A DNA stretch of 64,000 nt from Gadus chalcogrammus. Taxonomy: Eukaryota > Chordata > Actinopteri > Gadiformes > Gadidae. The DNA lies in the NCBI RefSeq assembly GCF_026213295.1, contig NC_079426.1, positions 26,660,902 to 26,724,901 on the forward strand, given 5' to 3'. Position 1 is the stretch's first letter; each line of letters opens with the position of its first letter. Shown piece after piece: positions 35,255 to 45,524 of this stretch. The position numbers and the translations under genes were made by a program. Under the pieces are notes generated by a model. That model saw only the letters and a list, made by a program, of their open reading frames with translations, was not told the DNA's origin and did not search any database.

Positions 35255-35539
35255 ATGACTACCACGTTCAAGTATTTAGCGAGTTTGTGTGTCCTGATCA
35301 CCTTTCTGGAGCCAGTATTTGCGATCTGTATTACACCGGCAAATCCAATGACACGCCATGGAGGGAGGCTCACCTACTCACGGGAGACTTTGCAGGAGCT
35401 GCGGCCTGCCTCGCTGGATCTACAAGCAACACTTTCTTCCCTGAATGGGATTCCTCAGCATCTACAGAGGAATCATTACATCAAGCGCATTCGTAGGAAA
35501 AGGGGATCCAGAGGAATAAGGAACAGAATGAGGAGGTGA
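35255..35539 (+). CDS. LINE ORF N-terminal segment with signal-like start
   Basis: From ATG at 35255: MTTTFKYLASLCVLITFLEP, then VFAICIT, a hydrophobic start that resembles a signal peptide. It is followed by GRLTYSRETLQELRPASLDL and a basic stretch RIRRKRGSRGIRNRMRR, then TGA. The endonuclease start (LPAITLSNVRSLRNKITELS) follows in another frame at about 35549. The basic stretch just before the endonuclease is typical of this LINE group; the function of the hydrophobic start is unknown. A frameshift or loss of a few bases near 35535 probably separates it from the rest. Confidence 0.5.
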   Translation: MTTTFKYLASLCVLITFLEPVFAICITPANPMTRHGGRLTYSRETLQELRPASLDLQATLSSLNGIPQHLQRNHYIKRIRRKRGSRGIRNRMRR

Positions 35540-35548
35540 GGAAAGAGG

Positions 35549-36126
35549 CTGCCACTACCTGCAATAACTCTCTCCAATGTGCGGTCATTACGCAACAAAA
35601 TAACTGAACTTTCCGCACTCATCATCTTGACTCAGACTACCGTCAAGCCAGCCTATTTTGTTTCACGGAGACATGGTTGTCGGAAGAAATAACCAATGTC
35701 GATATAGATGGTTTTAAGATCATCCGTTTTGACAGAGACACTCGGATGACGCGGAAGTCGATAGGGGGCGGGCTCTGTATGGCTGTCAACACAAAGTGGG
35801 CTGTCAACTTCACTGTCAGAGATACTGAATGTAGCAAACACCATGAAATTATGACAGTGTTGTTCAGGCCTCACTACCTTCCCAGTGAATATACACAGAT
35901 TACAGCTATCCTAGTGTATGTCCCTGGACCTGATATCGCATTTGCAGTGGAGCGCATTGCTGACTGTTTCAACAGAGCTGTCTATCAGAGCAGCGATCAG
36001 CGGTCTTCCTGCTCGGGGATTTTAACAGATGCGATGTCACCACATTGCTTCCAAACTTGGAGCAGTATGTCACCACACCTACCAGACTTGACAGAATGCT
36101 GGATCTGTGTTTCGGTAACATACCGG
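35549..36126 (+). pseudogene. LINE AP-like endonuclease (Rex1-like), frameshifted
   Basis: 35549-35676 encodes TLSNVRSLRNKITELSALI. A frame change near 35670 leads into 35677 onward: ITNVDIDGFKIIRFDRDTRM, GGGLCMAVNTKWAVNF, FRPHYLPSEYTQITAILVYV. The expected GDFNR motif is damaged (LLGDF-like codons sit in another frame near 36010). The end (LDLCFGNIP) runs into Harbinger A at 36127 and resumes at 37469 with AYDSKPRPPLGDSDHNVV, which holds the conserved SDH. Confidence 0.75.
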
Positions 36127-36431
36127 GGGTCTCCTTTATAAAACTGTGCGTGGGATCGCTACTAAAAGTGTACGTGCGCCCAAAAGCCAAGTTTTGCGTG
36201 CGCCAAAAAATATTCAGATTTATAAAACCCTGCGTACGCACACCGTATGCAATCTTTTCTTTATAAATCACAGACTGCCTGTGTGCGCAGCTGAATCAGC
36301 TTCACGTTCCACCCTGTACACGCCCCTTTTTAACCATAAATGGTCAATGCAAATGACCTCATGAATTCGATCTGCATATAAAACAGACTCAGATGCAAGT
36401 ATTATGTCTTGTCAGAAACAATGGTACTGAG

Positions 36432-36660
36432 AGAAAAGCAAAAAAGCGAAATTTCACGGAGGTTGAAGCGGAGACACACACGAGATGGAGGCCCGAAAAG
36501 TAGTTTTGTTCGGCGGTCACGGGATTGGGATCGCCAACAACAAAAAGCAGAGTGAGTGGCAACATGTTGCTGCAGCAGTGAACTCTGTCAGTAGCACGGA
36601 GCGCACAGTCCCAGAATTAAAAAAGAAGTGGTCTGACATAAAGTTACATATTTTTATGTA
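36432..36660 (+). pseudogene. Myb/SANT-like (NAIF1-type) Harbinger protein, frameshifted
   Basis: RKAKKRNFTEVEAETHTR in one frame, then MEARKVVLFGGHGIGIANN, KQSEWQHVAAAVNSVSSTE and VPELKKKWSDIKLHIF in another. This is the tri-helical Myb-like domain typical of Harbinger-associated DNA-binding proteins. A small frameshift near 36483 and the stop after KLHIFM leave only the domain. Confidence 0.65.
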
Positions 36661-36950
36661 GCCTACCAATAAATCGTTATGGTCGCTAAAGACCCTCTCC
36701 CTCGGAATCCTGCCATTTGCATGGTCTGCCAGAAGTGCCATATGGTGCAGCATTACCACGGCGCTCACCTCTGTATTTATAGGGTTACGGTAATAAGACT
36801 GACCGAGAACACCTTGGATAATCAGTTTGTAATCACCCACGTAAAATGTTCTTGAACATAACCCCTTTTTAATGCCTGATTTGTCATGAAAAGCATCAAG
36901 AGTAACGGACAACGATTGTGATGAGGATTGTGGCTTGGTTTTCCACACTT
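36660..36950 (-). pseudogene. Possible C-terminus of a HARBI1-like nuclease
   Basis: Minus strand: INTEVSAVVMLHHMALLADH, resembling the VxxCxVLHNxA helix near the end of HARBI1-like nucleases. No DDE block is readable. Tentative. Confidence 0.3.
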
Positions 36951-37524
36951 GGGATTTAATTGAGATTTGAGTATGTGTTTACAGTGTCACATAAAATATT
37001 ATGTTATTGACACATGTTGGACAAATGCTTTATTCCATGCAGTCGCGCCGTCAGTGGACAGTATGGAGTGACGGAATTAAATATAGAGATTTTTTTTATT
37101 TCTATTCTAAGGAGATGTTTCTGGAGTTATAACTGAGAAATAACGCAGTTGACTTAAATTATTCTGATTACATAGATTTAACGCATGATACGGGTTGAAA
37201 TTAAATTTATGAAGGGCGATGATAAAACATAATCGTTCTTCTCACTCTACAATTCTTCGGTCTGACTTCAGTTCACCACCACACCATCTGTGTCGCCAAT
37301 TCTCCTTTTCCTCTAAACTATGCGTACGCATGGGTCAGAGTTTGCTTAGGGCTGCGCACATTTTCCCGTCAAGTTGGTTTCTTATAGATCACAACCTTGG
37401 CGTGGAAAGTCACGTACGCCAATTTCAGCCCCGTTTTGTGCGTACGCAACGGTTTATTAATGAGACCCCGGGAGCTTATGACTCAAAGCCCCGCCCACCA
37501 CTCGGTGACTCCGATCACAATGTC

Positions 37525-37982
37525 GTTGCACTGACTACGCCAACTTTGCTGAGCAGCTCAACACCTACTACAGCAGGTTCGACATGCCACACCCCCAGAA
37601 TGACTGGACCCTCACCAGCGGTTCATCACTCACAGTGGATAAACGGAAGGTCACATCCATACTGGGCCGCATCAACCCTTACAAAGCTTCTTGGCCGGAC
37701 AGGCTCAGGGGCAAGGGGTTGTGGGCATGCTCAGCTCAGCTGAGTGATGTCATCACTCAGCTATTCCAGCATCTCCTTGACTCCAGCTGTGTCCCACGGA
37801 TGTGGAAGGAGTTCACGCTTATACCGGTGCTGAAGAAATCCAACGCCAGGGAGATTAAGGACTTCAGACCGGTGGCACTCACATCCATTCTCTCTAGAGG
37901 TATGGAGAGGGTGGTAAGTGATCACCTCACTGCTATGGTGGTGGACAGGCTTGACCCACTCCAGTTTGCCTATAGGGCAAAG
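37525..37982 (+). pseudogene. LINE reverse transcriptase N-terminal part (Rex1-like)
   Basis: DYANFAEQLNTYYSRFDMPH, then RKVTSILGRINPYKASWPDR, LIPVLKKSNAREIKDFRPVA, and DRLDPLQFAYRAK, where the hAT element begins. The reading resumes at 45313/45321 with RGVEDACLTLLDTVCRQL. Relative to related LINEs, roughly 150 codons between the SDH of the endonuclease and this start are missing. Confidence 0.8.
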
Positions 37983-38192
37983 TAGGGCTGGGCGATATGG
38001 CTGAAAACTGTATCATGATATAAGTGTTTCATATCGGTCGATATCGATAATTATCGATAATTTGTATGACCTTTTTTAAATAAGGACCAGGAGAAAAATA
38101 TACTTTTTTTTTTTTAATCTGAACTATTATGCTTTTTCGACTTTTATGACCTATAAACGTTGTTATAATGATTGATAGTCATAATGCAGGTC

Positions 38193-39306
38193 AAAAAAAT
38201 GCAGGTCACAACTCATTATTTTGAGATAGTATCTCATTATTTTGAGAAAGTATCTCGTTATTTTGAGATAGTATCTCGTTATTTTGACATAGTATCTCAT
38301 TATTTTGAGATACTATCTCATTATTTTGAGATAACTTCTCAACAGGACCAGACCAGTCATTGTAGCCTAATTGTAGCTTATCCATAGGTGCTACATATAG
38401 CCTATTATTACAGTAGATTAGCTGGAGATGATGAACTCGATTATTAAAGATTATTTCAGACGGAGATATACAAATGCTGAAATTTTGGCTCGATTATCTA
38501 TTGAGCACCACATAAACATTAGTAAAAGAACTCTAGAAAGAGTGCTTCATAGGAATCAGCTGTGGCGAAGACGCAATAAGGCGGACATCGGAAAAGTAGC
38601 CGATTTGATACATCGCCAATTACAGTCCTCTGGCCAACAACATGGCTACAGGTGAATGCAACAGAAGTGTTGGATGGCAGGGATCATCACGGACAGAGAG
38701 ACCGTTCGTCTCTTGCTGCGTCAAATGGATGGTGGTGGCGTGGATCTCTGTGCACGGCACCGTCTGAGACGTAGAGTCTATGTCAGTCGTGGCCCGAATT
38801 ATGTGTGGCACATAGATGGATATGACAAATTGAAGCCGTATGGGATATGCATCAGTGGTTGCATTGATGGGTTCTCGCGAAAGATGATCTGGCTAAACAC
38901 CCACTCAACTAACAGCGACCCACGTCTTATAGCGGGGTATTTCATTGATTCAGTGATGCCGCATGGTCGCCCATTGAAAGTGAGATTGGATCACGGGACG
39001 GAGAACACACACATTGCCGCAATGCAAAGTTTTATGCACGGCAGTGAAAACGGCATTTCCCCAGACTGTGTCACTCTAGGTCCAAGCACGGGGAACCAAC
39101 GTATTGAACGCTGGTGGTGTACGTTGCGGAGTGAGTGTACTCAGTTCTGGATGGACCATTTCGAACTATTTCAAAATAATGAGATGCTATCTCAAAATAA
39201 TGAGATGTTATCTCAAAATAATGAGAACTGTCAAAATAACGAGATACTATCTCAAAATAATGAGATCATATGTCAAAATAATGAGTTATGACCTGCATTT
39301 TTTTTT
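38193..39306 (+). mobile_element. Integrase-type (IS3EU-like) transposon with tandem-repeat inverted ends
   Basis: Ends are inverted copies of AAAAAAATGCAGGTCAYAAC. Inside each end are about six imperfect copies of an 18 bp word, ATTTTGAGATAGTATCTC, in opposite orientations (38214-38342 and 39168-39290). Each unit is partly self-complementary (GAGATA..TATCTC). Between them is a single integrase-like gene. No clean target duplication could be read because the flanks are A/T-rich. The superfamily name is tentative. Confidence 0.7.
38428..39291 (+). pseudogene. DDE integrase-core transposase (IS3EU-like) with one in-frame stop
   Basis: ATG at 38428. The N-terminus is a helix-turn-helix-like region (YFRRRYTNAEILARLSIEHH, KRTLERVLHRNQLWRRRNK). 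TGA at 38653-38655 interrupts after QQHGYR, and the same frame continues with MQQKCWMAG, so a single base change could have created the stop. The core follows: aspartate in YVWHIDGYDKLKPYG, then CIDGFSRKMIWL, second aspartate in KVRLDHGTENTHIA, glutamate in GNQRIERWW, giving a complete DDE triad. After FWMDHFELF the frame runs into the right-end repeats, and the last ~40 residues are repeat-coded (QNNEMLSQNNEMLSQNNE). The usual family C-terminus is missing. Excision and insertion of the element would be its role. Inactive as read unless the stop is bypassed. Confidence 0.75.
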
Positions 39307-39849
39307 CTTTTACCTGGCGGAAACGGGCTTCCATATGAAAGCGCCCAGATGAGAGGAAGAGTTTCCCGAAAATCTACATCGTTTTTTGGTTGTAGGCAGA
39401 CAATGGAAATGAATGTCAACAACACAGCCATGGAAAACACTCAAAAAAATACCATCCCGATGAAAACTTAACAATTATCAATAATAAAGTGCAAACAAAC
39501 AAAAATTAAGTGTTACAAAAACATGTGCAAAGTGTAAAATGTAAACATATAGAAACCTGAGACCCGAGAAGAACTATCTAATATATATTTTTTACTGCAA
39601 GTTCAGAGCAAAAAAGTTCACCCTCTGGTGAATAACATTTCTTTTTTTAAATAAATGCAGTGTTTAGTAAACATCGAAGAAATTCAAGTAAAACTGAGGT
39701 ATACTTAACCTTTACATCTGTAACATCTAAACTATTCATTTTATTGAAAAACAAATCAAAGAGGCATTCGCAAGGACAGCTACGTGTCTGGTCCCGATTT
39801 CCAACAGCTGGCGTAGCCACGACAACAAGCGACGCATTCGGCTGGTCAC

Positions 39850-40245
39850 CAGTTAACACGGTCACGAGACACCGGGCTTCTCACCGGTAGAGCGGAAGCA
39901 TATCCTTATGCTTCCGTTATGTCTTTGTAGCGTTTGGATGTTTTGTCATAAGGCACTGATGCGGAGTACCTCTCCATGGTGGTCTGCTGCTGCTTTTGCG
40001 GCGTTGCATTTGCAGATGTTGTTGGCCGTTTTTTTGATACGGCTGTGCTCTAAAGGGTGAGAGCGGCTACGGTGGTTAAATACGTTTGTTGTACTCCCAG
40101 TCTTGCCGGGGACTATGCTCTTGCATAATTTACAGACAACATTAGTCTGACTACGGTCTGACTTGTAAAATCCAAAATAACTGCCATACTGGCGAGCTGA
40201 CATTTCCATTTTTATCGACTATTTCCTCGCTCGTTGCGGTACTCA
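39850..40245 (-). pseudogene. hAT transposase N-terminus with BED zinc finger, frameshifted
   Basis: The minus strand from about 40237 reads MSTATSEEIVDKNGNVSSP, then in the next frame YFGFYKSDRSQTNVVCKLCK, TTNVFNHRSRSHPLEHSR (C-x2-C and H-x4/5-H of a BED finger). A further frame carries SASVPYDKTSKRYKDITEA and remnants of KDMLP. The order is that of ZBED1-like hAT transposases. At least two frameshifts are present and the catalytic domain is absent, so the parent element was already non-autonomous. Confidence 0.65.
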
Positions 40246-40760
40246 TCTTTCACATCCCACAGCACGCTGTTTCTGTGAACACGAGGCAATGAGATGGCGC
40301 AACCAAACTTGATACTGTTACATGATTGGCTATTAGCATGTCAGATACGTTGCTGGTGCGTTGCGAACCGACTCAGATCTGACGCCATGCCCACACTTCA
40401 AGCTTATTATTTAGCTCGGTCGAAGCTGTTGTCGCGGTAGCATTGGCAGAGTACCAGGCGCTCCAAAATAGGTAGGCTATAGGCCATAGGCAGAGATACG
40501 GACGCAGTAAGGTATTGCAGTAATACGAGTGATTGAAATGGCCATTTAAACCACCAAAGCGGTCCAAGCACTATGAAAACAGTTCATGCTTCAAGTCACA
40601 CTGGTCGCAGCCATCTTGAATAGTTCAACCAACGTTGCTTCGCAACCTCTGGTTCAAAGCGGAGCTAGAAGTAGACTTTTTGCTCCGGTTTCTTACAACG
40701 AGGAATAAAAAATAATAATAATAATATCGAAACGTTCTATCAAACACATTTTCTATTGAT

Positions 40761-43700
40761 GGGTGTTTCTGCAACTACAGGCACTTTTAAGTCCCAGTAG
40801 GGAAATTTGGGATTCATGTTAAGATAAATCATATAAAGCTTGATAAGTATAAACACAGTGTTATAACACATCTTGACCTAAAAAATCTTTACTAAATAAT
40901 GTGATTTAATGCAATTTATGAAGCATTTTATGGGTCAAAACACCACTTTTGTTCATGTCCCACCACTGTGGTCTCAAGGTTGAGATGCGTAAAATTAGGT
41001 AATTCAATTACAATATGACATTATTTTAAATGCAATTGTTTCATAAACATATTACTCTACACCATGTAAAAAAATGAAATTTGTTTACCGATTATTGATT
41101 GGATTTTTTCGTCTAAATGCGTCTGTCCCACACTTCTGAGTCCTTACCGCGACACTGGACAAATGTCGCGATGAGGACTTGTTTGGAAAGCCAAACAAAT
41201 CTAGTTTCTATGGAAACGGCAGTTGGTAAGTGAGCACTTGGATGACAGGTTGGGCCACCCACTAGGTGCCCCTCAAGGTCAAGCAAAAACAAGGTAAAGA
41301 TCATACTTTCTTTGGAGGTATTTATTGTGTGTCCTTACCATACAGCGTAGAAATTGTGTGTTTTGAACTAAATTTTTAAAAATAAGTTAATATTACTGTT
41401 TAATTCATGTATATTAGTTGCTAAGAGTCAAAGCTAACATAGCAATCCTTGCTAGCTGCCATGAATCTGCAATATTAGCTAAAATGTCATTACCGCAACG
41501 TGTCCTTACCGCAGCAGCTTTAGGTGTTGCGGTAAAGACCTTGTGTCGCGGTAGAGACAAATTCAAGGTGATATATTGTATTGCAAATATTAAAAGGGAA
41601 CTACACCCATTTTCAAAATTCATACATGTTATTACTATGGTCTGTTATGTCATACATTATTATTTTAAACTAAACATAAACATGTCAATTGTTCAACCCT
41701 AGATGAGACCAAATTCATCTACAATAAGATCACGGAAATGCAGAGAGGAAATGAGAAAAGACCCGGACAGATACGAAGCGTATCTCCGGAAGGAAAAAGA
41801 GCGTTACAAAAAAAGAAGTGAGAAAGGGCAGATAAAGAGTGTCTCCCAACTGACGAAAAGAGAGACAAATCTGGAAAGAAGACAGTGGAGGATAAATAAA
41901 AGGAACCAGAGGGAAAAAAACAAAATGCTGGAGGCCTCAAATCACTTTGTTTCTACAAACACACCACCACTATCCCCAGAAGTCTTACCTGTGGATGAAG
42001 CTGTTCATGACTTACCTGTTGTTCCTCAGGAACCTGCTGGTGTCTTACCTAATGTGGTAGTTGCTCAGAAGAGGGGGCGTAAAAAAGTGAAAAAGAGGCA
42101 ATCAAAGATGTACTTAGAACTCAAAGATGCAAAGTTCAAGCTTAAGAAGGCATTGGCCTCAGTCGAAAAGTACAGGAAGCGTTGTCTCAGGCTTTCAAAG
42201 ACGAAACATCCGACTGACTCACCCCAAACCAAAGCCCGCCACCAAAGTCACACATCCCAACGCCAAATTAGAAAGGTTCTTCTGTTCCATAATGTCATTA
42301 TGGCAGAGCTGAAGGAGAGTAGCAACTCATTGACCAACCCTAAAGAGAAGCAGATCCTTTCAAAAGTGATTTCAGGAAAGATCATAAAGAAATATCGACT
42401 TGGAAACTATGCACATCAAGAGTTCGGGTTCTCACAAAAGATGATGAGAGCGAACCGAAAGAGGCCAAACTCCCTGGATTATCACAGGAAACAACAATCA
42501 AATGTGATCACCAACACTGATGACTTAACAGTGGCACAATTTCTTGAAAGGGATGACAACAGCAGGGCCACCACAGGAAAACGGGACACAAAAACTAAAA
42601 AGCAACTGAAAATGCAGAAGCGCCTACTCTCCGATTCTCTTAAGAATCTACACCTGAAATTCAAAGCAGAGAATCCAAACATCAAAATCTCCAACAGTGA
42701 GTTTTGCAAGAGAAAACCCTTTTGGGTTGTACATCCATCAGTCAGAGACAGGGAAACATGTCTCTGTAAGATATGTGAAAATGCACAATTCATGGCAGAC
42801 AGGCTATACCAGCAAAGTGTAGTGAAGACCAGCAAGGTTGCAGACTTGATGCTATCCATGTGTTGTAGTCCATCAAAAGAGTGCATGTACAGGGAATGCT
42901 CCAACTGCAGAAAGAAAGCACTCCATATTCAGCCGTTTGAAGAGGGGGGTCAGACGTGGTGGCATCATTGGCAACACAAAGCAGAGGAGAGAGAGAAAAA
43001 GTCCAAAGAAATGTACTGTTCATTTAACAACAAAGGAGAAGGTTTATGGAACCCTACAAGTCCTCATTGAAGACTTCTCTGAATTGCTGCAGGCAAAAAT
43101 AGGACGGCATATTTACAACATTAAGCACCAGTATGCTACCTTGACAAAGCTAAAGAAGAATCTGACCGAAGAGGAGGTTTTACTGCATGTTGATTTTGCA
43201 GAAAACTATCTCTGCAAATATGCAACTGAAATACAGGCAGTGCACTTCGGGGATTCTCATAAACAGGTGAGCCGACACACAGTTGTGGCCTACACCAAGG
43301 CAGCACAATCTTCGTATTGCACTCTGTCATCCTCTTTCCGCCATGACCCTTCGGCCGTATGGACACATCTCAAACCAGTTCTGCACGATCTGCAGGAGAA
43401 AAATCCCAGCGTTAGAGTACTTCACATGGTCAGTGATGGACCAACCACGCAGTATCGTTGCAAGAAGAACTTCTTCTTCCTGTCGACAGAGCCCTTCAAG
43501 ATGGGATTTAAAAAAGTGACATGGAATTTCCTTGAAGCAGGCCACGGCAAGGGACCAGCGGATGGTGTGGGTGCAGCAGTAAAGAGGACGGCAGATGCCC
43601 TCCTGGCAAAGGGGATGGACATACATAATGGGGCCATGTTGTTTGAGGAGCTGTCAAAGGTCAAGTCCTCTGTGACACTCTTCAATGTCACAGATGAGGA

Positions 43701-45253
43701 AATATCAGAGGTCGAGAGATCCCTGATCGATGATCTGCAGACAGTTAAAGGCACCATGAAGATCCACCAGATCCACACATCAGTCTCTGGGCAAATCATG
43801 TGGAGAGTGCTGAGCTGCTTCTGCAGAAACCCAGATCCATGCACCTGCTTCAGCCCACAGTGCGTCACCTTCGCTCCTGTATCAGAGCCTTCCATGGGAG
43901 CCCTCCATCAGCATCCTCCGACATTCCAGGAAACCAAGGCAATACAACCAATTCCTGATATCAATGAGGAGCTTATCGGGAAATGGTGTGTCGTTCTGTA
44001 CGACAATGACCCTTACCCAGGCATCATTCAAGACATCGATACTGAGAGTTGTGCCTTGGTCAAAACAATGCACAGCGTTGGGGCCAATAGGTTTTATTGG
44101 CCGATGAAGGATGATGTGATCTGGTACACACACGAGAATGTGGTTGGACTTGTGCCAGAACCCAAACCAGTCACGACAAGGCACATGAAGCTTATGGACT
44201 CGGTTTGGCAGGAACTCTGCTCTCGTTTTAAGTAGTACTTGGTACACAAATTTAATGTGAGAGGCTGTTGGTGCCTCTCACATTACGATGTTAATGTTAG
44301 TGTATTTTTATTAATGTTCAAGCCACTTTAGGCCATAATATTTTAGAAAATCTGTTTAATCCAGTCTTTAATGACACATGTAATGCCTTTGTTAAGTTTA
44401 CTTCCTACAGTAGCCTATTGTTAAGGATACATACCTGTATTTACATTTACCGTTGCATGGGGTCATCCCTATGTTCCCACAGCCTGATTGTCCCACAGCC
44501 CTATGTTCCTGAAATTGGCGACTAGGTTTAGGCATCACAGCTGCGTGATTAGGGTAAGTCGACAGGGAGAGGTTAGAATAGGAGTGAGACAGACACAAAT
44601 AGACAGACAGACACCCTCTTCATTATACAGTAGTTAGATTACTTCGAAATGTAGGACCATCGGGCTGTGGGCATAGACATGCTCCCCATTGCGTCCTTAC
44701 TGGCACAAGATGTCATTACCGCAGCAATGCTTTATTTTGATTGTAATTGTGATTTTCATTTGCAAAGGGATTTCAAAACTAATTTAGAGATGATTTACAC
44801 ATTAGAAATAACAATATCAGTCATAAAAATAATTAAAAAAAAATATTTTGTGTGTATGAAGACAATTGTCATATAAGATTACTTGTCAAAATCCCATGGT
44901 GTAGAGAAAAACATAAAATAACCTTTTTTTATTTATTTTTTTTATCAGTAATTACAATGATGCACAAAACTTGCTGAAAATCTATTTAAATGTGTTAATG
45001 TGCTAGAAATTTTAAAAATGAAAAATGTGTAAAATTGATGTTATTGTAATGTTGCGGTAAGGACATTTTGTGATTAATTTGATGAAAACCATAACAAATA
45101 AACAAGTTTCCAGATGAAAATCTTAATGACTACATGCAATGTTGTGTACCTGTTAATATATATTACAGACTCTGATGGTTAAAATTCAAATTCATAAAGG
45201 TTGATTTTTTTATTTTGGGAGAGTCAAAAGTGACCATAGTTGCAGAAACACCC
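40761..45253 (+). mobile_element. Sola-like DNA transposon, 4.5 kb, nearly intact
   Basis: Inverted ends GGGTGTTTCTGCAACTAC / inverse of GGGTGTTTCTGCAACTAT, with TGAT duplicated outside (40757-40760 and 45254-45257). A 4 bp duplication is expected of Sola elements. The word GTCCTTACCGC recurs near both ends: forward at 41140 and 41502, inverse at 45054, with variants at 41529 and 41548. These may be transposase binding sites. One long gene in two overlapping frames fills the middle. Confidence 0.75.
41703..44235 (+). pseudogene. Sola-like DDE transposase, split by one frameshift
   Basis: The first frame (41703-43070) starts with ATG and a basic region (RKCREEMRKDPDRYEAYLRK, a long basic/coiled segment to ~residue 180), then a cysteine-rich part (CLCKICENAQFM, CMYRECSNCRKK). 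The second frame (from 42937) continues the protein after a shift between about 43000 and 43030. It carries VLLHVDFAENYLCKY (first aspartate), VLHMVSDGPTTQYRCKKNFF (second aspartate) and NFLEAGHGKGPADGVG (candidate third acidic residue). A C-terminal SH3/chromo-like segment follows (GKWCVVLYDNDPYPGIIQDI, RFYWPMKDDVIWYT) to TAA at 44235. About 830 residues if the frames are joined. I infer Sola from the 4 bp duplication and general organisation; the exact subgroup is uncertain. A single-base indel seems to be its only lesion. Confidence 0.7.
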
Positions 45254-45312
45254 TGATATTGATTACGTATCTATCGCGATACATATCGTTATCGTTTTAT
45301 TGCCCAGCCCTA

Positions 45313-45374
45313 AGGCAAAGCGTGGGGTGGAGGATGCCTGCTTGACTCTCCTGGACACCGTTTGCAGACAGCTG
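45313..45374 (+). pseudogene. LINE reverse transcriptase fragment between insertions
   Basis: Encodes RGVEDACLTLLDTVCRQL, linking 37982 to 48440 in the LINE reading frame. It sits between the hAT target duplication and the CTG flank of Harbinger B. Confidence 0.8.
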
Positions 45375-45524
45375 GGGCCCGTTTCAGAAAGCAGGTTCAA
45401 CAAACTCTAAGTTAAAACCTTAACTCTAGGTTGACCAACTCTGAGCTGTAAAACTCTGAATTTTCGGTTTCAGAACAGGTGATAGCGCTTAGTTCAATCA
45501 ACTCTGAGTCAAGGTAACTCTGAA

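Larger units (their letters stand above)
36127..37468. mobile_element. Harbinger-type element A in the LINE
   Basis: Inverted ends GGGTCTCCTTTATAAAAC and the inverse of GGGTCTCATTAATAAACC. The flanking CGG (36124-36126 and 37469-37471) fits a 3 bp duplication, and the LINE frame NIPG/AYD is restored around it. Repeated CGTACGCA words lie near both ends. Inside are a Myb-like coding remnant on the plus strand and a possible nuclease C-terminus on the minus strand. Confidence 0.7.
37983..45312 (-). mobile_element. hAT element with TAGGGCTGGG ends, host to two further transposons
   Basis: Ends TAGGGCTGGGCGATATGG and the inverse CCCAGCCCTA. Flanking GGGCAAAG (37975-37982) and AGGCAAAG (45313-45320) form an 8 bp duplication with one mismatch. 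Removing the element and one copy restores the LINE frame FAYRAK/RGVEDA. Its own DNA, about 1.7 kb, includes a BED-finger exon remnant (minus strand, 40245-39850). The integrase-type element (38193-39306) and the Sola-like element (40761-45253) are insertions within it. Confidence 0.8.

Noticed and set aside
42482..43023. Minus-strand frames opposite the Sola-like transposase
   Set aside because: Shadows of the plus-strand gene, which has recognisable catalytic motifs; the same holds for minus-strand frames at 43136-44247.
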